A DNA stretch of 64,000 nt from UBA1738 sp045538755 (lineage in GTDB: Bacteria > Bacillota > Clostridia > UBA1381): the NCBI GenBank assembly GCA_045538755.1, contig JAZQEC010000005.1, positions 62,001-126,000 on the forward strand. Reading direction: 5' to 3'. Each line of letters starts with the position of its first letter. The first letter of the stretch is position 1. Below the pieces are notes generated by a model. The model searched no databases, had not been told where the DNA came from, and worked only from the letters and a program-made list of their open reading frames with translations. Positions 52,201-60,175 of this stretch are shown here, in pieces. A program made the translations under genes and the position numbers.

Positions 52201-52887
52201 ATGCAAGGCATTTTTAGAAGGTTGGAAAAGGAGGCTGTTTCTGTTAGAAACAGCCTTGAAAATAAATGTGATGAGGACGCTGAACTACTCGAAATGAAAA
52301 AAGAATTATTAGATGAAATAGTTGAGTATGTTGATAGTTATGAGTGGTTATGTAAGAGACCATTAAAAGAAAAAGTAAAATTTTTTATTCAAAGTGGTTA
52401 TGACTATGAAAGTTTGTGTAGGGAGTTTAATATTTCTTATGATTCAGCAAGAAGTAGTATTAAGTGGGCATCAAATCAACTCAGAAAGAAAATAGGGCAA
52501 TATACTTTACAACTGGTTAAAGAAGATAGAATAGCAGATGCAGCAACAGCTTTTTATATAGGTACAGGTAAAATTAAAAAAGATGATTACATTATGAAAG
52601 AATTATTGTCTGAACTGCCAGAAGCAAAGTTTTCAGCTGCTCTTGATTTGAAAGATTGTAAGACTGAATTAGTTATTTTGAGGAATTTAAGTACAGAAAG
52701 ATTCAACAGGTACTTAGAGGTTATGGACAGAAAGAAAATGGCATATTGTCTTCATCTGATAGAAGGAAGTTCTAAAAAGGCTGATGATTATAGATTTTAT
52801 ATGATTAAGTATTTAATGGGTAATATTAGCTTGGATGACCTGTTTTCAGTTGAAGAAGATATAAAAAAAGAAAAAATTTATTATTAG
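52201..52887 (+). CDS. Hypothetical protein with sigma region 4-like HTH
   Basis: 228 residues from the ATG at 52201, which has TTAGGAGCG upstream; longer in-frame starts overlap the previous gene. LKEKVKFFIQSGYDYESLCR and EFNISYDSARSSIKWASNQL (about residues 55-95) look like a helix-turn-helix of the sigma-70 region 4 kind. The remaining 130 residues are helical. It may regulate element genes. It is followed 13 bp later by a small partner gene. Confidence 0.6.
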   Translation: MQGIFRRLEKEAVSVRNSLENKCDEDAELLEMKKELLDEIVEYVDSYEWLCKRPLKEKVKFFIQSGYDYESLCREFNISYDSARSSIKWASNQLRKKIGQYTLQLVKEDRIADAATAFYIGTGKIKKDDYIMKELLSELPEAKFSAALDLKDCKTELVILRNLSTERFNRYLEVMDRKKMAYCLHLIEGSSKKADDYRFYMIKYLMGNISLDDLFSVEEDIKKEKIYY

Positions 52888-52900
52888 GAGGTGAGAACAA

Positions 52901-53164
52901 ATGGCTAAAGCAAAGAAAACAAGCGAGGTTGTGGCTGAGTATTTCAAAAATATCAAATATTATATTGAGGATAAGAAGTTGATTGTGGTTTTGCCTGAAG
53001 GATTGGTAAATAAAGAATCCTCAATAGGTAAAGATGGGTTAGATGTAGAGTTTACAGTAGAAGGTTTAGAAAATCTTAAAATTGTTGGAGAATTTAAGGC
53101 ACCTGATTCAGTAAAGGATGTTATTGTTTTAGAAGCTGAAAAAGCAAAAGATTTTAATGTGTAA
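52901..53164 (+). CDS. Hypothetical small protein
   Basis: 87 residues after a perfect AGGAGGTGAG ribosome binding site. It reads as a compact beta-rich domain (IKYYIEDKKLIVVLPEGLVN, LDVEFTVEGLENLKIVGEFK). No family recognised. Last gene before the iteron-containing intergenic region; no clear T-tract terminator follows. Confidence 0.6.
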   Translation: MAKAKKTSEVVAEYFKNIKYYIEDKKLIVVLPEGLVNKESSIGKDGLDVEFTVEGLENLKIVGEFKAPDSVKDVIVLEAEKAKDFNV

Positions 53165-53701
53165 TTATGTAAAATTTATGGTATTTCATATTTAGAAGTG
53201 TAGATACACATTGAGTTGACAGAACATTTATACATATATAAAAAAATGTAGCTTAATGCGTAAGTTATCTGTGTAAGTGAAAATGTGAAAAATAAATTTC
53301 TATATGTTTTTTTATTAATTTTGGCATTAATGTTATGTGTTTTGAAAATTAAATTTAAGACTTTGAATAGAATGTGTAAGTTACAATAAAAATCTAATTA
53401 GAAAATTGTATTTTCAAGAGATTGATGATTTGAAATAAACAAAACCTAAAAAAATTTGCATAATTTTATGGTTATTATTTAAAAGATAATAAAATTATAG
53501 AACTATGATGGGTTTATGAGTGTAAAAGTTTACTGAATGAAACACTTATATATTATGTAAAAATATTAGGGTTTTGACATTTGAAATTCAAATTGTTTTA
53601 GTTATTAGAAGAGAAAGTTATGTAGTTATAGTGAGAGTATGAGATAGTTAAGGAGAATATATTCTGATTTTGTACTCTCATTTCAACATTTGAGACATAA
53701 A
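53165..53701. other. Long AT-rich intergenic region preceding the iterons
   Basis: No gene seen. It is very AT-rich with A- and T-runs and the recurring words TGTAAGTTA and GTGTAAGTGA, but no clear hairpin terminator or promoter of good score. AT-rich DNA next to phased iterons is what a replication origin or a nucleoprotein assembly site would look like. Confidence 0.4.
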
Positions 53702-53840
53702 TTATAAAAGATTTGGGTTTGTTTATAAAAGTACCTGCAGTTGTTATAAAAAAGTAGGCATCATTTATAAAAGAATTAACAGTGTTTATAAAAGATATCA
53801 AAGGTTTTATAAAAAAGTAAACATCATTTATAAAACAATG
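53702..53840. repeat. Seven-unit iteron array with exact 21-bp period
   Basis: The octamer TTATAAAA begins at 53702, 53723, 53744, 53765, 53786, 53807 and 53828: seven copies exactly 21 bp apart. Flanks vary, though several units extend to TTTATAAAAGTA. Twenty-one bp is two helical turns, so all copies face the same side of the DNA and the A-tracts should bend it. This is the form of plasmid iterons or a cooperative repressor site. Confidence 0.85.
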
Positions 53841-53909
53841 AGAATTTTTAATACATAGGTTAGTAGATTAGTGGATTAAATATTGAATTTTGAAAGGTTG
53901 TGCATTTGT

Positions 53910-54809
53910 ATGAAAACAAAAGTTGCTATAGAAAAAGGCAAGTTGCTTTGGAGTGTTTCAGAAGTGGTTAGTTCTGATGCTAATGAAAGATTAGGCTGGA
54001 CAAACAGAAAGTCATATAGTGAAGATTTATTAAAGAATAAGGACATCACAGTATATGGTCCTTCTGTTGGGGTTGTGAATAGTATGTTAGTTGTTCCTGT
54101 TTATATGATAGTAACAGCAATTAGGGTTAGAGATAATCTTTACCCAGCAATGAAAAATGGTGAAAGAAATTCAATAGTAGATATAATGTTTTTTGAGGAT
54201 TTAAATGACACAGTTGATGCTTTGCATACAATGATTAAGGGTTCTTTAATTCCATACCTGTTTATATATAATGATGATAAGTGTTGCTTTGAAAGAGTTA
54301 ACTTTAAGACAGGACGCCATTTCAAACATACAGAAGAAGATAGTCAAACACTTATAGCTCGTGATTTTGAGTTTGAACATGATTTGGGTGCTGATTTTGA
54401 CTATTTCGAGGATTATGATTGGGATGAAATAGATAGCGATGGCGATTTTTTTGTTGAAATTCCTGATTTTTATGAGATTACAAGCAACTATGAGGGATGC
54501 CCTTGGGACTACTCTGAAAAAGACTTGTATGTGTTTAGAAATTTGAAGTCCATAGTTGATGAAGCGTTGATTAATTTGATAGATTTAGACGCTACTGAAG
54601 TAGTTGTGGATAGTAGCTTTGCAAGATATATTTTTCTTCCTGATTGGGATGAATATAGGGCTCGCATGGGATTAGGTGAGTTGGCTGAAATCGAGCGTGC
54701 AAAAGTTGATTACTTTACTTTCAGTAAATGCGTAACAGTTGAAGTGATTTATAGGTATGAAGACACGGAGCGATTTTCTTGTGAAGAAGATGATGGTCTT
54801 CCATTTTAA
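53910..54809 (+). CDS. Hypothetical acidic protein downstream of the iterons
   Basis: 299 residues from the ATG at 53910 (AAAGGTTG upstream). Not recognised, and no replication initiator motif was seen. The centre is strikingly acidic (DFEFEHDLGADFDYFEDYDW), which could mimic DNA or bind a basic protein. It lies 70 bp after the last iteron, so the array may control it. Confidence 0.6.
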   Translation: MKTKVAIEKGKLLWSVSEVVSSDANERLGWTNRKSYSEDLLKNKDITVYGPSVGVVNSMLVVPVYMIVTAIRVRDNLYPAMKNGERNSIVDIMFFEDLNDTVDALHTMIKGSLIPYLFIYNDDKCCFERVNFKTGRHFKHTEEDSQTLIARDFEFEHDLGADFDYFEDYDWDEIDSDGDFFVEIPDFYEITSNYEGCPWDYSEKDLYVFRNLKSIVDEALINLIDLDATEVVVDSSFARYIFLPDWDEYRARMGLGELAEIERAKVDYFTFSKCVTVEVIYRYEDTERFSCEEDDGLPF

Positions 54810-54918
54810 GATAAACTATGTAGTGCTTGAATTCGTAGGGATTGTGAATTGGAAGAAAAGTAAAAGTACCAGAAAATTACATAATTTAAGATGCCTTGTT
54901 TAAAGGATGGTGTATAGT

Positions 54919-55629
54919 ATGTTTAATAAAAGCATAAGGCTGAAAGATTTGTTGAGTATAATGGCGATTGATATTGTGAGAGATAGCACAAATTGTGAAG
55001 GTAAAATACTTTCTGTTCCTCTGGAAAAACAACAAAGTGTTATTACTTCTCTACTTCCTACTATGCGTTCTGGTGAAGTAGCTGGGGAGTTTTATTCAGT
55101 TCATACTCTACTCCATGATAAAGAACTTTTGGTAAAAGAATATAATTTTTTTGTTATGTATGTTGAGTATGAAGAAGTTTCAGAAACAGTAGAGTATAAA
55201 AGTGTTCATATAAAAGGCTTTAACACATATTATGGACTAAAAAACTTTATAGAAAAAGAATTTTATAGCATAGATATGTTTAGAGTGTATGTAAAGTCAT
55301 TTGATGAGTATAAAGGTGTTGAGTATAAATACTGTGTTAATCAGGAAAGTGAAAAAATAACAGACTTTTCTATTCCATCACTTGCAGAGTTTTTCCCTGT
55401 AAACTTTACAAACGGAAAAAATGGGAAAAGAATAACCATCCCATACTTTGCAGGTGTTGTACCTTGCTTATCTCTTTATAAAGATTATGTCACTTTTGTG
55501 ATTTCAGAGTATTTTATAGAAGGTGAACCTTTTGAAGTAAAAGGACATGTTACTTATGAGGGAAAGAGGTTTTCCTATGTAGTAAAGTTTGATGGTAATA
55601 GTGGTTATGGCGAATTTAGTGAAATGTAA
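54919..55629 (+). CDS. Hypothetical protein
   Basis: 236 residues from the ATG at 54919 (AAAGGATGG upstream). Mixed alpha/beta composition (EYNFFVMYVEYEEVSETVEY; EGEPFEVKGHVTYEGKRFSY). No domain recognised. About 110 bp after the acidic gene and closed by a terminator, so both could share a transcript. Confidence 0.6.
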   Translation: MFNKSIRLKDLLSIMAIDIVRDSTNCEGKILSVPLEKQQSVITSLLPTMRSGEVAGEFYSVHTLLHDKELLVKEYNFFVMYVEYEEVSETVEYKSVHIKGFNTYYGLKNFIEKEFYSIDMFRVYVKSFDEYKGVEYKYCVNQESEKITDFSIPSLAEFFPVNFTNGKNGKRITIPYFAGVVPCLSLYKDYVTFVISEYFIEGEPFEVKGHVTYEGKRFSYVVKFDGNSGYGEFSEM

Positions 55630-55683
55630 GAGGATGTTGTGTGTTGTAAAAATGAAACATTAAATATTTTACATTATTCGTGC

Positions 55684-55717
55684 AAAAAGTAGAAAACACC
55701 TGTTTTCTACTTTTTTT
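55684..55717 (+). terminator. Intrinsic terminator
   Basis: AAAAAGTAGAAAACA with its complement (4-base loop) ends in T7. Confidence 0.88.
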
Positions 55718-55729
55718 ATTTAAAAGGCC

Positions 55730-55758
55730 TTGGCTTTAGCTATAAAACGCGGTATAAG
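55730..55758 (+). promoter_or_regulatory. SigA-type promoter of the 55907 operon
   Basis: TTGGCT (55730-55735), 17 bp ending CGCGG, TATAAG (55753-55758). The AAAAGGCCTTGGC context is shared with the parA promoter. The start codon is about 140 bp downstream, leaving a long leader. Confidence 0.55.
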
Positions 55759-55906
55759 TATACAAAAAGCATAGGAAACTTTAAAGATTAATCAAAATAA
55801 CTGACTTTAACCATTTCTTATAGAGTTTTTGTTGTTATTTTAATGCCTTCAAAAAGTATGGTTTTTGAAGTAGCCTAAATTATGCAAAATGTGAGGTGAT
55901 ATTAAA

Positions 55907-56314
55907 ATGGAAATGCATATGTATGATGCGTTGGGTTATATTGATAGAGGTTTGGGATTTGAAAATAAACAGTTATTAAACTATATTGTATGGACTTCAT
56001 CAGAAGATAATAACTTTTTGAGAACACATACTATTACAAGAAAAGAACCTGTCAAAGACAGAAAAGTAGAATGTAAATGGATAATGATTGCATTTCAAGA
56101 GCCAATTGAAAAAGTTAGTCTTGATTATAGGCTTAACAAAAAGCCACCCACCAAATTACAGATTTGTTTTTTGAAAAATGCAAGAGAAGTTCAAGAGTAT
56201 AAAGAAATAAATGAAAAGCAAGGGTATTCCTTCGTATATACTCGACTAACAGATTGGAGTAGTTATAAGAAAAAACAAAACAAAGGAAAGCAAACCCCTA
56301 AAAATTTTACATAA
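55907..56314 (+). CDS. Hypothetical protein
   Basis: 135 residues, TGTGAGGTGA before the ATG. Basic C-terminus (YKKKQNKGKQTPKNF). No domain recognised. First gene of a run up to 59903 (spacings overlap to about 190 bp) that includes a resolvase. Confidence 0.6.
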   Translation: MEMHMYDALGYIDRGLGFENKQLLNYIVWTSSEDNNFLRTHTITRKEPVKDRKVECKWIMIAFQEPIEKVSLDYRLNKKPPTKLQICFLKNAREVQEYKEINEKQGYSFVYTRLTDWSSYKKKQNKGKQTPKNFT

Positions 56315-56353
56315 TATAGGTGTTATTTATATTTATTACAAAGGAGAAAAGAA

Positions 56354-56725
56354 ATGAAAGCTATTGATTTGATAAGCGAAGTTTTAATAGGTAAGCATAT
56401 ACCAGAAGAAAAGAAAGAAGAAGCCATAAAACAAAGGCTTGATAAGGCACACATTGATGTGTCAGCGGTCCATGTTAGGTTTACTGACAATTGGGATAGT
56501 AGCAAGGGTTATAAGGAGCTACAAAAGGAAATACAAGAGGGATATTGGGTTTATACTCATCATACAGAGGCGGAATTTTATGATTTTTCACAACACAATA
56601 CAATAGAGGAAGCTTTGCAGCATATGAGCGTTATAAAGTCCAATCCTTATTCAGAAGATACTACATTATATTTTCTTTACAAAAATGAACTATATACAGT
56701 TGAAATTAAGGGGTTGAAGATATGA
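56354..56725 (+). CDS. Hypothetical protein
   Basis: 123 residues after AAAGGAGAAAAG. The N-terminal 45 residues resemble the beginning of the protein at 33393-34097 (EEAIKQRLDKAHIDVS against VEQRLEKAQVKSD), so the two carry a related small domain. Its last codons overlap the resolvase start (ATGA). Confidence 0.6.
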   Translation: MKAIDLISEVLIGKHIPEEKKEEAIKQRLDKAHIDVSAVHVRFTDNWDSSKGYKELQKEIQEGYWVYTHHTEAEFYDFSQHNTIEEALQHMSVIKSNPYSEDTTLYFLYKNELYTVEIKGLKI

Positions 56726-57441
56726 ATACAGGCGTAACTATAAATAACGGAAATGGTGTATCCACCACTCCATTTTCTTCACAATACCATTATTTTGCGT
56801 ACCATCGTGTGTCAACAAAGAAACAGCACCTTGATATGGGAATTGCAGAAATCAACAAATTCTGTCAAGAGCGTGGTATTACTCTTGAAAGAGATATTTT
56901 TCTTGATAAACAGAGTGGTAAGACCTTTAACAGAGAAAGATATATAGTTCTTAAAGAGGACGTTCTAAGACCACATAACAATGATGTGTTAATGGTGGTT
57001 TCCATCGATAGGCTCGGGAGAAATAAGCAGGAGATATGCCGAGAACTCAATTATTATAAGGAAAATCAAATCCGTCTCATGATACTGCAACTTCCTACAA
57101 CATTAATGGAGTTTAATTTTGATAATGAACTGAACAGAATCCTCTTTGATACAATACAGAACATCCTAATAGAACTGTATAGTATGATGAGCCACAATGA
57201 GTGTTTGCTGAAGGAAAAACGCACTCGTGAGGGAATTGCTGCGATGAAAGCCAGGGGTGAATGGGATAAATATGGAAGACCACACGCTGTCACAAAAGAG
57301 CAGTTTGCAGAAACCTTTGAAAAGGTACTACAAGGTGTTTTGAAACCCTGTGAGGCTATGAGACAGATGAATATATCTTCTCCTACATATTATAGAAATA
57401 AGAAAGAGTATGAGGAAAGACAAGGAGGAAAATCAAGTTGA
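56722..57441 (+). CDS. Small serine resolvase
   Basis: 239 residues. An N-terminal extension of about 25 residues is followed by the catalytic domain: YHRVSTKKQ (Ser nucleophile about residue 31), VVSIDRLGRNKQEICREL, and MILQLPTTL. A C-terminal Hin-like DNA-binding region follows (GRPHAVTKEQFAETFEKVLQ, QMNISSPTYYRNKKEY). It is the size of Tn3-type resolvases and invertases, and may resolve multimers of a circular form or invert a segment. No obvious res sites were found nearby. Overlaps both neighbours, so it is embedded in an operon. Confidence 0.88.
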   Translation: MNTGVTINNGNGVSTTPFSSQYHYFAYHRVSTKKQHLDMGIAEINKFCQERGITLERDIFLDKQSGKTFNRERYIVLKEDVLRPHNNDVLMVVSIDRLGRNKQEICRELNYYKENQIRLMILQLPTTLMEFNFDNELNRILFDTIQNILIELYSMMSHNECLLKEKRTREGIAAMKARGEWDKYGRPHAVTKEQFAETFEKVLQGVLKPCEAMRQMNISSPTYYRNKKEYEERQGGKSS

Positions 57442-57950
57442 GTAATAAAGTATTTTATGAAAGTCCAGAAAACTTACACAATTTGATATATGATGAAAAT
57501 GATAATCTGATTTTAAGTGTAAGTAGATTTAGAAATGCGGAGAATGAAGCATTTATAGGTTTTCGTTTTAATATGGGTTTTGTATCAAAAGAAAAGGCGG
57601 ATGAAATAAAAAGTATTCTTCACCTATTAAGAGCAAGTCAAGAAGGTGGATTTTTAACCTTAATAAAACAAGTATATTCACCTGATACTCCCTATAATAA
57701 AGCAGACCTCAAGGATGAGTTCATAAGTGGGTATTCAGGCTTATATGAGTCAGGATTGTCTATAAAGGATGGTAGAATCATTTATCAGATAAAACTAACA
57801 AATGAATTTTCAGAGGGTTATGCTTTCTTTGATTTGGATAGAGCATCGAGAAATAAAATAGCTCTTTTGAGAAAATCAATAGAAAATTTTGAAAAAGAAT
57901 ACTTTAATAAATTTTTATTGAGATTACAACGAATAAGAGAAACAAAATAA
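57438..57950 (+). CDS. Hypothetical protein
   Basis: 170 residues with a TTG start overlapping the resolvase stop (TTGA), preceded by AAGGAGGAAAA. Contains ENLHNLIYDENDNLILSVSR and FIGFRFNMGFVSKEKADEI. No family recognised. Translational coupling suggests a function linked to the resolvase or simple packing. Confidence 0.6.
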   Translation: MSNKVFYESPENLHNLIYDENDNLILSVSRFRNAENEAFIGFRFNMGFVSKEKADEIKSILHLLRASQEGGFLTLIKQVYSPDTPYNKADLKDEFISGYSGLYESGLSIKDGRIIYQIKLTNEFSEGYAFFDLDRASRNKIALLRKSIENFEKEYFNKFLLRLQRIRETK

Positions 57951-57996
57951 AATAAAAATGAATTTCTTTTAATAGCAACAAGGAGAATGGTTTAAA

Positions 57997-58140
57997 ATGA
58001 AAAATTTTAAGATTTTTAATTGTTTAGGTAATCAAATGCCAAATAGGAATGTCATAACAATACTAACAAGAAAAAATAATCAAGTTTTTATGAAGGAGGA
58101 ATCTGCCCCTCCTTCTTTTGTTTTGTTAGGGGGATTGTAA
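57997..58140 (+). CDS. Possible small protein (47 residues)
   Basis: MKNFKIFNCLGNQMPNRNVI is its start. AACAAGGAGAATGG precedes the ATG at good spacing, and the next gene starts 1 bp after its stop. Against it, the 3' part contains a GAAGGAGG/CCTCCTTC hairpin followed by a T-rich run (58097-58130) that could instead be a terminator. It may be both. Confidence 0.4.
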   Translation: MKNFKIFNCLGNQMPNRNVITILTRKNNQVFMKEESAPPSFVLLGGL

Positions 58141-58141
58141 T

Positions 58142-58864
58142 TTGATATTAACAGAAGAACAGCATAAGCAGAAAGAGTGGCTTGAGGGTTTAGGGATTAA
58201 AGAGAGGTTTCCTTTTATTGAAAATAGTATGGAGAACGAAACAGACAGCATAGAGGATATTTATTTTAGAGCTGTTCTTTCCTACGAAACATTTAGTCCT
58301 ATTGTTGAGTATAACCATTACTACTCTGCTAATGAACTGCGAAACATCAAGCTTATTCAAAGGTATCAGCGTAGTATGGGGGCGTTTCATCATAATTTTC
58401 AAAGAACAAGAAAAGAAAATCAAGAGAAAACGGTTATGCAAAGAGAACACGCTGAAATCAAAAACATTTTGGCAAAAGCAAATAAAGTAAATAAAGGCAT
58501 CTACTTTGTAACTGGACTTAAAGCATACACTTCTACTACTCTTTTTGATAATCCTATCATAGAAAAAGGTCAAGGACATGGTAATAGTGTGGGCTGTGGT
58601 ATGTATAAAAAAATTAGATTTTTTGGGAGGATTGAAGATGTGCTTCCTGAAACTTTAAGGTTATATAATGGAATTACTGCAACTTTTGAATATCCATACA
58701 CCATAAAAGGTGAAACTTCCAGCAGCAGTAACATTTATCATGTGTATGAAATGGCATACAAATACGGTAATTTTTTTGAGGTTTTAGAATCTCGAAGTAT
58801 GTATAGTAGGCAGCAAAAAAGAATAATCAGAAAATTAAAAAGGATGAGTGAACTAAATGAGTAA
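58142..58864 (+). CDS. Hypothetical protein
   Basis: 240 residues with a TTG start at 58142 (TTAGGGGGATT upstream). The middle has a gly-rich stretch (IIEKGQGHGNSVGCGMYKKI) and C-terminal basic residues. No domain recognised. The stop overlaps the next start (ATGA). Confidence 0.6.
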   Translation: MILTEEQHKQKEWLEGLGIKERFPFIENSMENETDSIEDIYFRAVLSYETFSPIVEYNHYYSANELRNIKLIQRYQRSMGAFHHNFQRTRKENQEKTVMQREHAEIKNILAKANKVNKGIYFVTGLKAYTSTTLFDNPIIEKGQGHGNSVGCGMYKKIRFFGRIEDVLPETLRLYNGITATFEYPYTIKGETSSSSNIYHVYEMAYKYGNFFEVLESRSMYSRQQKRIIRKLKRMSELNE

Positions 58865-59288
58865 ATTATTTATTGTGCCAAATTCAGAATTGGAAGAAAG
58901 ATATAAAAATGCTCTTTATATTATTGAGAGTAACGAAGATAGTAATGAACTTAAAGATGTTAAAATAAATGGTTTATTTGCTGTGTTTAACACCATAAAT
59001 GAGTATCTTAATCAAGGGTTCCCTTATAATATGGTTCTTTCAATTTTAGAGAAAAAGACAGAGTTTATAATCAATGCTCTTTCTGAAGAAGATGCAAAGG
59101 AAGCTACAAGGTTAAGTACTTGCAGCTTCCTTAAAAAAGGCGTTAGGGTTAACAAGTATCATATACCTGCTGAAGAATTGATACTCCTAAATATTGCAGC
59201 AAATATGCATCCTTTGAATGATAGGGCTAAAAGAAGATATAACCAATTATATAATAGTTGTACAATACAAAGTCAGGGGGTTAGTTAA
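58857..59288 (+). CDS. Hypothetical protein
   Basis: 143 residues starting inside the end of the previous gene (8-bp overlap). Helical; AVFNTINEYLNQGFPYNMVL and AANMHPLNDRAKRRYNQLYN are features without known meaning. It ends directly before the next gene's TTG start. Confidence 0.6.
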   Translation: MSKLFIVPNSELEERYKNALYIIESNEDSNELKDVKINGLFAVFNTINEYLNQGFPYNMVLSILEKKTEFIINALSEEDAKEATRLSTCSFLKKGVRVNKYHIPAEELILLNIAANMHPLNDRAKRRYNQLYNSCTIQSQGVS

Positions 59289-59903
59289 TTGGAATGTGTG
59301 GATAAGGACAAAGAATTCTACTTTCTATCTGTCAAGCATCCTATGTTGCCTCTTTCATCTGATTTTGAAGAATATCTTGCAACAAATGAAGATTTCAAAA
59401 AATATTGTGGTGAAGTTTTTGATTTAGAAACTAAAACAGAGTATGATGCTATTGCATTAGGAAGAATATTAAGGGCAAAGAAAAAGGTGGAGTTTATTCA
59501 GGATACCTACTTTGAAGACAGGACTATGGAAGGGTTTAGGAGAATTATAAAAACCCAAAATGGTAATGTAAAAATAGGTTTTACTCGTGTGAGAGAACAT
59601 AGAATATACGTAAAGGCAGGAGATATATATTTGAGAGGATATAAAGTATTTCTTGCTGACCTGTGTTTAGATAATGCCTGGGGATTTGAACCCTTAAATA
59701 AACTGGATAATAATGGGAACATAGAAATAATTGAATACAACAAAAGACCTTGCAGAAAAGGTATAAAATACATAAACAACAAATTGCAAAACATACTGTT
59801 CATCATCGATATGGCCTTTGAAACCAAACGCCAGATGGAAAATGATATAAAGGCACCTAAACCATTAAATTTAGAGGGTTTTGTAAAAAGTTTGCTTAAA
59901 TAA
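59289..59903 (+). CDS. Hypothetical protein
   Basis: 204 residues with a TTG start at 59289, immediately after the previous stop, with CAGGGGG as ribosome binding site. Contains a basic beta-rich region (KIGFTRVREHRIYVKAGDIY). No family recognised. Last gene of the 55907-59903 run, closed by a strong terminator. Confidence 0.6.
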   Translation: MECVDKDKEFYFLSVKHPMLPLSSDFEEYLATNEDFKKYCGEVFDLETKTEYDAIALGRILRAKKKVEFIQDTYFEDRTMEGFRRIIKTQNGNVKIGFTRVREHRIYVKAGDIYLRGYKVFLADLCLDNAWGFEPLNKLDNNGNIEIIEYNKRPCRKGIKYINNKLQNILFIIDMAFETKRQMENDIKAPKPLNLEGFVKSLLK

Positions 59904-59905
59904 GG

Positions 59906-59941
59906 AAAAGGAACTGAAATTGAGTTTTTCAGTTCCTTTTT
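59906..59941 (+). terminator. Intrinsic terminator
   Basis: AAAAGGAACTGAAA with a TTTTTCAGTTCCTTTT complement; T-tract within the 3' arm. Confidence 0.85.
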
Positions 59942-59961
59942 GAATCAGGTGGGAGTTTTTT

Positions 59962-60044
59962 TGGACACCAAATATGATAGGCTTAGTATGAAGGGAAAGA
60001 ATATTATTTACAAAAAGGAGCTATAAGTTATGGAATATTGGTAA
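59962..60044 (+). other. Shared motif copy D and a four-codon ORF
   Basis: TGGACACCAAATATG ... GCTTAGTATG (59962-59990) recalls the motifs at 24625 and 32026. It is followed by a perfect AAAAAGGAG (60012-60020) and ATG GAA TAT TGG TAA (60030-60044), an ORF of only four residues. This looks like the start of a gene whose body is gone, or a leader peptide. Confidence 0.4.
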
Positions 60045-60102
60045 AAAGACTGTTTTTGCATATTGCAATAATAGGAAAGTTAATGTTTATTCATAATATC
60101 AA

Positions 60103-60131
60103 TTGAAATGTTGACATCAATGTGATATAAT
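60103..60131 (+). promoter_or_regulatory. Promoter and operator of the dynamin operon
   Basis: TTGAAA (60103-60108), 17 bp, TATAAT (60126-60131). The spacer holds TTGACATCAA (60111-60120), the reverse complement of the motif in the DrmA/DrmB operon promoter, ending 5 bp before the -10 in both. Confidence 0.65.
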
Positions 60132-60175
60132 ATATAGGTGGTTTTATAACTATTTTTAGACAAGGAGTTTTGGAT

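Noticed and set aside
53598..53801. A 67-codon minus-strand frame across the iterons
   Set aside because: It is only the translation of the 21-bp repeat (a recurring seven-residue pattern with SFIN-like words) and has no ribosome binding site.
53702..53840. CRISPR array
   Set aside because: The conserved unit is 8-12 bp with a 21-bp period, far too short for CRISPR repeats and spacers, and no cas gene is near.
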